Shown here: piece by piece, positions 19,544 through 21,243 of the stretch
Layout of the letters: the number at the start of each line of letters is the position of its first letter
How positions within the stretch are numbered: the stretch's first letter is position 1
Assembly: GCA_015039365.1 (NCBI GenBank)
Contig: WION01000756.1
Coordinates: forward strand, 1 to 21,243
Source of the DNA: Amanita rubescens
Lineage: Eukaryota > Basidiomycota > Agaricomycetes > Agaricales > Amanitaceae
Direction: 5' to 3'
DNA: 21,243 nucleotides
Translations under genes and position numbers: made by a program
Notes under the pieces: generated by a model
Told to the model about the DNA's origin: nothing
Seen by the model: only the letters and a program-made list of their open reading frames with translations
The model's database searches: none

Positions 19544-19829
19544 AATTATATCTCGTGCCAGTTGTGGCAGTGCATCGACCGCCGGTATCTGCTTGTGGAG
19601 TAAAAAGTCCCTGGTCTAGGCCCTGATATTTTCTACGACTCAGTTTCATTCATGTACCTAAAAAGACGTAGTGTACATTCTGTAAATTTACGGTTTCGGG
19701 GTAAAGAGGGCCCTAGATTACCGGGCTGAAAAATACTGCCGGATTGGTAAGACAATTTTCAACGACAAAGTGATAGCGGCTCAAGCGCTCACCGCCCATT
19801 TGCAAATCTCCATGGCTGTACAAAAAATT
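19544..19829. other. Convergent 3' intergenic region SmD3/SDHAF4
   Basis: This 286-bp stretch lies between the stop codons of two genes that face each other. It must hold both 3' UTRs. I see no gene, repeat or clear poly(A) signal. Confidence 0.6.
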
Positions 19830-20174
19830 TCAGAAGTCTGACACACGTCCTTTGAAGCTCCAATCGCCCTCAACCCAGTGGTGGACCGGTTCGTGCTTTG
19901 GACCACCCTTCTCTCCTGTCGCAGGGTTTGTGTCGCCTTCGAACTCGCGGGAATCAGGATGACGCGCAGGTTCTGGAAGAGAAGGTGAGGACTGGGCACG
20001 ACGGACGAGATCCTCGAATTCGCGTTGCTGCTGTTGTGGAAGGGGCGGAGGGGCGGGACGATTCAGGTTTGAGGCGAACCGGGCGAAGGATGAGCGCAGG
20101 ACGGCTCGAGACGAAGGGGTTAGGAACATGACGAGGCCATCAAGCGATCTTTTCACACGAGTCATCCCTACCAT
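19830..20174 (-). CDS. SDH8: Succinate dehydrogenase assembly factor 4 (Sdh8/SDHAF4)
   Basis: SDHAF4 is a mitochondrial matrix chaperone that holds the flavinylated Sdh1 subunit until it joins Sdh2. This single-exon gene encodes 114 residues, about the usual size. The N-terminus has a presequence-like stretch (Arg/Lys and Ser with hydrophobics, no acids except one Asp: MVGMTRVKRSLDGLVMF and RAVLRSSFARFAS). The C-terminal 40 residues carry the family signature NPATGEKGGPKHEP followed by GDWSFKGRVSDF as the last residues. The middle is Pro/Gln-rich. A second in-frame ATG lies three codons in, so the exact start is not settled. It diverges from the transcription factor gene 107 bp away. Confidence 0.9.
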   Translation of the reverse strand: MVGMTRVKRSLDGLVMFLTPSSRAVLRSSFARFASNLNRPAPPPLPQQQQREFEDLVRRAQSSPSLPEPARHPDSREFEGDTNPATGEKGGPKHEPVHHWVEGDWSFKGRVSDF

Positions 20175-20232
20175 TCACCTCGGCACGTGATGAAATTACA
20201 TGACATACATGTAGTAGTCCGGGATGCGCACC

Positions 20233-20243
20233 AAAATATATAT
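20233..20243 (+). promoter_or_regulatory. TATA-like element before the Zn2Cys6 gene
   Basis: The run AAAATATATAT lies about 40 bp before the ATG at 20282 and about 60 bp before the oppositely directed SDHAF4 start. Its placement fits a core promoter for the transcription factor gene, but it is an AT-rich motif that could arise by chance. Confidence 0.35.
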
Positions 20244-20281
20244 CTCCGCTCTCAGACATCGCTCCTTCATCTTCCATCTAC

Positions 20282-21243
20282 ATGCAGCCTCCCCACTCTC
20301 GCGCTGATGCTCATGATTCTCAGAATCCCCACAGCTTCTATTTTTCTGCACAGGCTCAGGCCCTGAAAAGACGCAAGGTGGACAGGGCCTGCGATACCTG
20401 CAGGAGAAGGAAAACAAGATGTGACGGTCCAGAAATGCCAAACAACCTCTGTTCGAACTGCCTACAGTCAGGGAAACCTTGTACCTACATGTACGTAATT
20501 GCATATCATATTAACCAATACGACCTCACGACTCTCAGAGAATCATCAAAGCCGCGGGGTCCGCCCAAGGCGTGAGTTCCAATTCCCCGTAAATTTTATC
20601 TTCATGCTCATCTGACCTGTTAGTTATGTTATCGGACTTGAAAATAAAATGGAGAAACTGGAAGCCCTGCTTAAGCGGGTGGGTATCTCCCGACCAATAG
20701 CCTGTGGCACTGACACACGGACGCCATCAGTTATACCCTGACGTCGACTTCTCTCATGAACTCGGGCCACCCGTCGTTCGAGATTCTTGGAAAACCGAGT
20801 GTCGGATCAGTCAAATGCCATCCTCTGATGCCAAAAAGACGAACGAATCCCTACGGCCATCTCCTGAGCGTCAGCCAGATGACCTGAAAACGCCTCTACA
20901 TCTATTACCTGAATTAAGGTTGTCTTCATCTGCTCGGATAGAACATGAACATTACCACCATCGCGGACATGATGGATTCGAAGACAGTGATAACACCGCT
21001 TCATCTGGAGAAAACTACAATACATCAGACTCCGAGGCCATGGCAAAATCATTCGCTACTGCGTTAACTATAAGAGGCGCCCTTGAACGCGTTGATTTTG
21101 CCGAAGATCCGCAAAGCGTCCGTTTCCATGGGAGGACCAGTGTCCAAGGTCTTGTTGATGCGACGAGAAAATATAGACGAATGCTTTTTGATCAATCAGG
21201 CAGTCCAGGCGTACTTATGCCGCAGGGCCAAATAACCGACGCT
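20282..21243 (+). CDS. Zn2Cys6 fungal transcription factor, 5' part only
   Basis: Zn2Cys6 proteins bind CGG-type DNA sites as monomers or dimers. Exons 20282-20490, 20539-20571, 20624-20678 and 20731-21243 (continuing past the window) give 270 residues. The zinc cluster is at about residues 36-67: CDTCRRRKTRC, then DGPEMPNNL, then CSNCLQSGKPC, spaced C-x2-C-x6-C-x9-C-x2-C-x6-C, preceded by basic LKRRKVDRA. A linker (SSKPRGPPKAYV) and a short coiled coil (IGLENKMEKLEALLKRL) for dimer formation follow, then GPPVVRDSWK and an acidic/Ser-rich stretch. The fungal-specific regulatory domain expected downstream is not in view. The first intron (48 nt) is in frame without a stop, so an unspliced form would add 16 residues right after the zinc cluster. 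The target pathway cannot be told. Confidence 0.92.

Noticed and set aside
1..21243. Search by eye for mobile elements, CRISPR, tRNA/rRNA genes and secondary-metabolite or defence clusters
   Set aside because: No terminal repeats, transposase or polymerase motifs, repeat-spacer pattern, tRNA-like fold or biosynthetic enzymes were seen; everything fits ordinary fungal housekeeping DNA.

Overview
The window looks like a gene-dense piece of a basidiomycete nuclear genome, most likely an agaricomycete. It holds 13 protein genes, almost all with many introns of 42-63 nt. Intergenic gaps are mostly 50-350 bp, strands alternate, and every product is recognisably eukaryotic. I saw no tRNA, rRNA, transposon, CRISPR array or plasmid-like feature. 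Exons were joined by eye using GT-AG (one GC-AG) borders and family conservation. For the ten genes to the right of 3.66 kb the joined exons stay in frame; nine run from start to stop and the last runs off the window edge.

Left part (18-3573): a nucleoside hydrolase (minus), an RMT2-type arginine methyltransferase (plus, head to head with it) and the TRAPP subunit Bet5/TRAPPC1 (plus). All three are easy to recognise, but each carries breaks in its reading frame. In the last one most of the final exon is tandemly duplicated, with a stop codon between the copies. Because the other ten genes show no such damage, this is either a poor-consensus stretch of assembly or a truly decaying block.

Middle (3664-14941): a Fun30/SMARCAD1 chromatin remodeller (minus, 12 exons), a divergent mitochondrial-carrier-like membrane protein (plus), the small U2AF splicing subunit (plus, with a GC-AG intron and an in-frame retainable intron), ALG14 of N-glycan synthesis (minus), the anaphase-promoting-complex subunit Cdc23/APC8 (plus, starting 46 bp from ALG14) and a GLTSCR-domain protein expected to belong to a SWI/SNF-type complex (plus).

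Right part (15108-21243): a ClC-3/Gef1-type chloride/proton exchanger with 16 exons (plus), the core spliceosomal protein SmD3 (plus, with a 6-nt microexon), the succinate dehydrogenase assembly factor SDHAF4/Sdh8 (minus) and the 5' part of a Zn2Cys6 transcription factor (plus, cut by the window edge).

The genes are unrelated housekeeping functions (nucleotide salvage, secretion, chromatin, splicing, glycosylation, cell cycle, ion transport, respiration) and do not form a pathway cluster. I did not find a novel multi-gene system. The points most worth checking are the damaged left block with its exon duplication, the splice oddities, and the very tight divergent promoters.
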